Shown here piece by piece: positions 45,621 to 45,899 of a DNA stretch of 45,899 nt (position 1 is the first letter of the stretch; the number at the start of each line of letters is the position of its first letter). The translations under genes were made by a program, and so were the position numbers. Origin of the DNA: a virus; the IMG/VR virus record IMGVR_UViG_3300030202_001155, positions 1-45,899 of that record; one strand, 5' to 3'. The notes beneath the pieces are model-generated. The model had not been told where the DNA came from. It made no database searches and was given only the letters and a program-made list of their open reading frames with translations.

Positions 45621-45899
45621 ATGATTAAAGAAACTATTTTAGAATTAGCTAGTCAAAGACCAGAAGAGTTTGGTCAAGGTATAGACATAATAGAAAGTGA
45701 ATTAAGTACGACGCCTGTTGTTCCTGAAGATCTTAATGAAGCTATTCAAATGTTAGAAGTAGCATTACAAAATCCAGAGACTTATCCCGAAATGGTTCAA
45801 GCAGCAATAGCTGATGGTTTAATTGAAGAAGGAGACGCTCCCGCTCAATTTGACGCTATATTTATAATATCTCTTCTTTTGTCTCTTTATGGCTTGCAA
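45621..45899 (+). CDS. N-terminal part of an unknown virion-region protein (cut by window end)
   Basis: ATG 45621 follows TAGGAGTTAAGG and stays open for 93 codons to the window end. The start MIKETILELASQRPEEFGQG is helical, followed by an acidic helix-rich stretch (EAIQMLEVALQNPETYPEMV) and then a hydrophobic segment (FIISLLLSLYGLQ) at the cut. This pattern is common at the N-terminus of ejection or tail-lysin proteins encoded after the hub genes, but the fragment is too short to assign. Confidence 0.7.
   Translation, partial: MIKETILELASQRPEEFGQGIDIIESELSTTPVVPEDLNEAIQMLEVALQNPETYPEMVQAAIADGLIEEGDAPAQFDAIFIISLLLSLYGLQ

Noticed and set aside
1-45899. tRNA genes, integrase, attachment sites or lysogeny repressor
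   Set aside because: I found no tRNA-like cloverleaf, tyrosine or serine integrase motif or CI-like repressor in the window, so there is no support for a temperate lifestyle here.

Overview
This window is one continuous stretch of a double-stranded DNA tailed-phage genome. Every gene I can support is on the + strand, genes are packed with 1-20 base overlaps (ATGA, TAATG), and there are no rRNA or tRNA genes and no insertion sequences. The virion genes (large P22-like portal, HK97-type capsid protein, SU10/P22-like adaptors, a gp10-like hub protein) point to a podovirus-type virion. The AT-rich composition, the phage GroES, the 2-oxoglutarate oxygenases, the DUF6011/DUF3310 proteins and the KGYAKGG and DESLG-type small basic proteins are typical of marine phages. 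The host is probably a proteobacterium, because translation starts carry strong Shine-Dalgarno (SD) sites and there are sigma70-like promoters; the species cannot be told from the sequence.

Layout. 1-2.5 kb: unknown early-type genes, two of them behind unusual SD / GNRA-hairpin / AUG leaders. 2.5-8.9 kb: a DNA hypermodification cassette with a PLP enzyme, MazG-like hydrolase, methyltransferase-like protein, amino acid:DNA transferase-like protein, 5-hydroxymethyl-dU DNA kinase, its helical partner, a dUMP hydroxymethylase (thymidylate synthase family) and an HD nucleotidase. 8.9-14.1 kb: replication and recombination (DUF3310, family B DNA polymerase, Sak4-like ATPase, DUF669 SSB-like protein, PD-(D/E)XK exonuclease, RuvC-like resolvase). 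14.1-17 kb: a run of very small genes ending in a 2OG-Fe(II) oxygenase. 17-20.9 kb: SF2 helicase and primase-polymerase/helicase. 20.9-31 kb: terminases, portal, small accessory proteins, GroES, scaffold-like protein and major capsid protein. 31-45.9 kb: small virion proteins, connector, tail fibres, a tail-fibre-adjacent modification module (methyltransferase, sulfotransferase, Asp/Asn hydroxylase-like oxygenase, APS kinase-nucleotidyltransferase fusion), adaptor, tail proteins and an acetyltransferase.

How it fits together. The hydroxymethylase should make 5-hydroxymethyl-dUMP. After incorporation into DNA, the kinase would activate the base, the transferase would attach an amino acid, and the PLP and methyltransferase-like enzymes would tailor it; the nucleotide hydrolases would tilt the pool away from dTTP. 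The combination suggests a thymine hypermodification of unknown final structure. The second cassette, wedged between the fibre genes and the adaptor and translationally coupled to the adaptor, looks able to make PAPS and to sulfate, hydroxylate and methylate something, most simply the fibres or a surface glycan.

Regulation. Six near-identical promoters (TTTACT or TTGCnT, 17-base spacer, TATAGT-like -10) divide the genome into transcription units. A repeated leader ending in ATAACAGGAG precedes several genes. Two hairpin terminators with the same CGTTCGTTC stem flank the terminase-portal unit.
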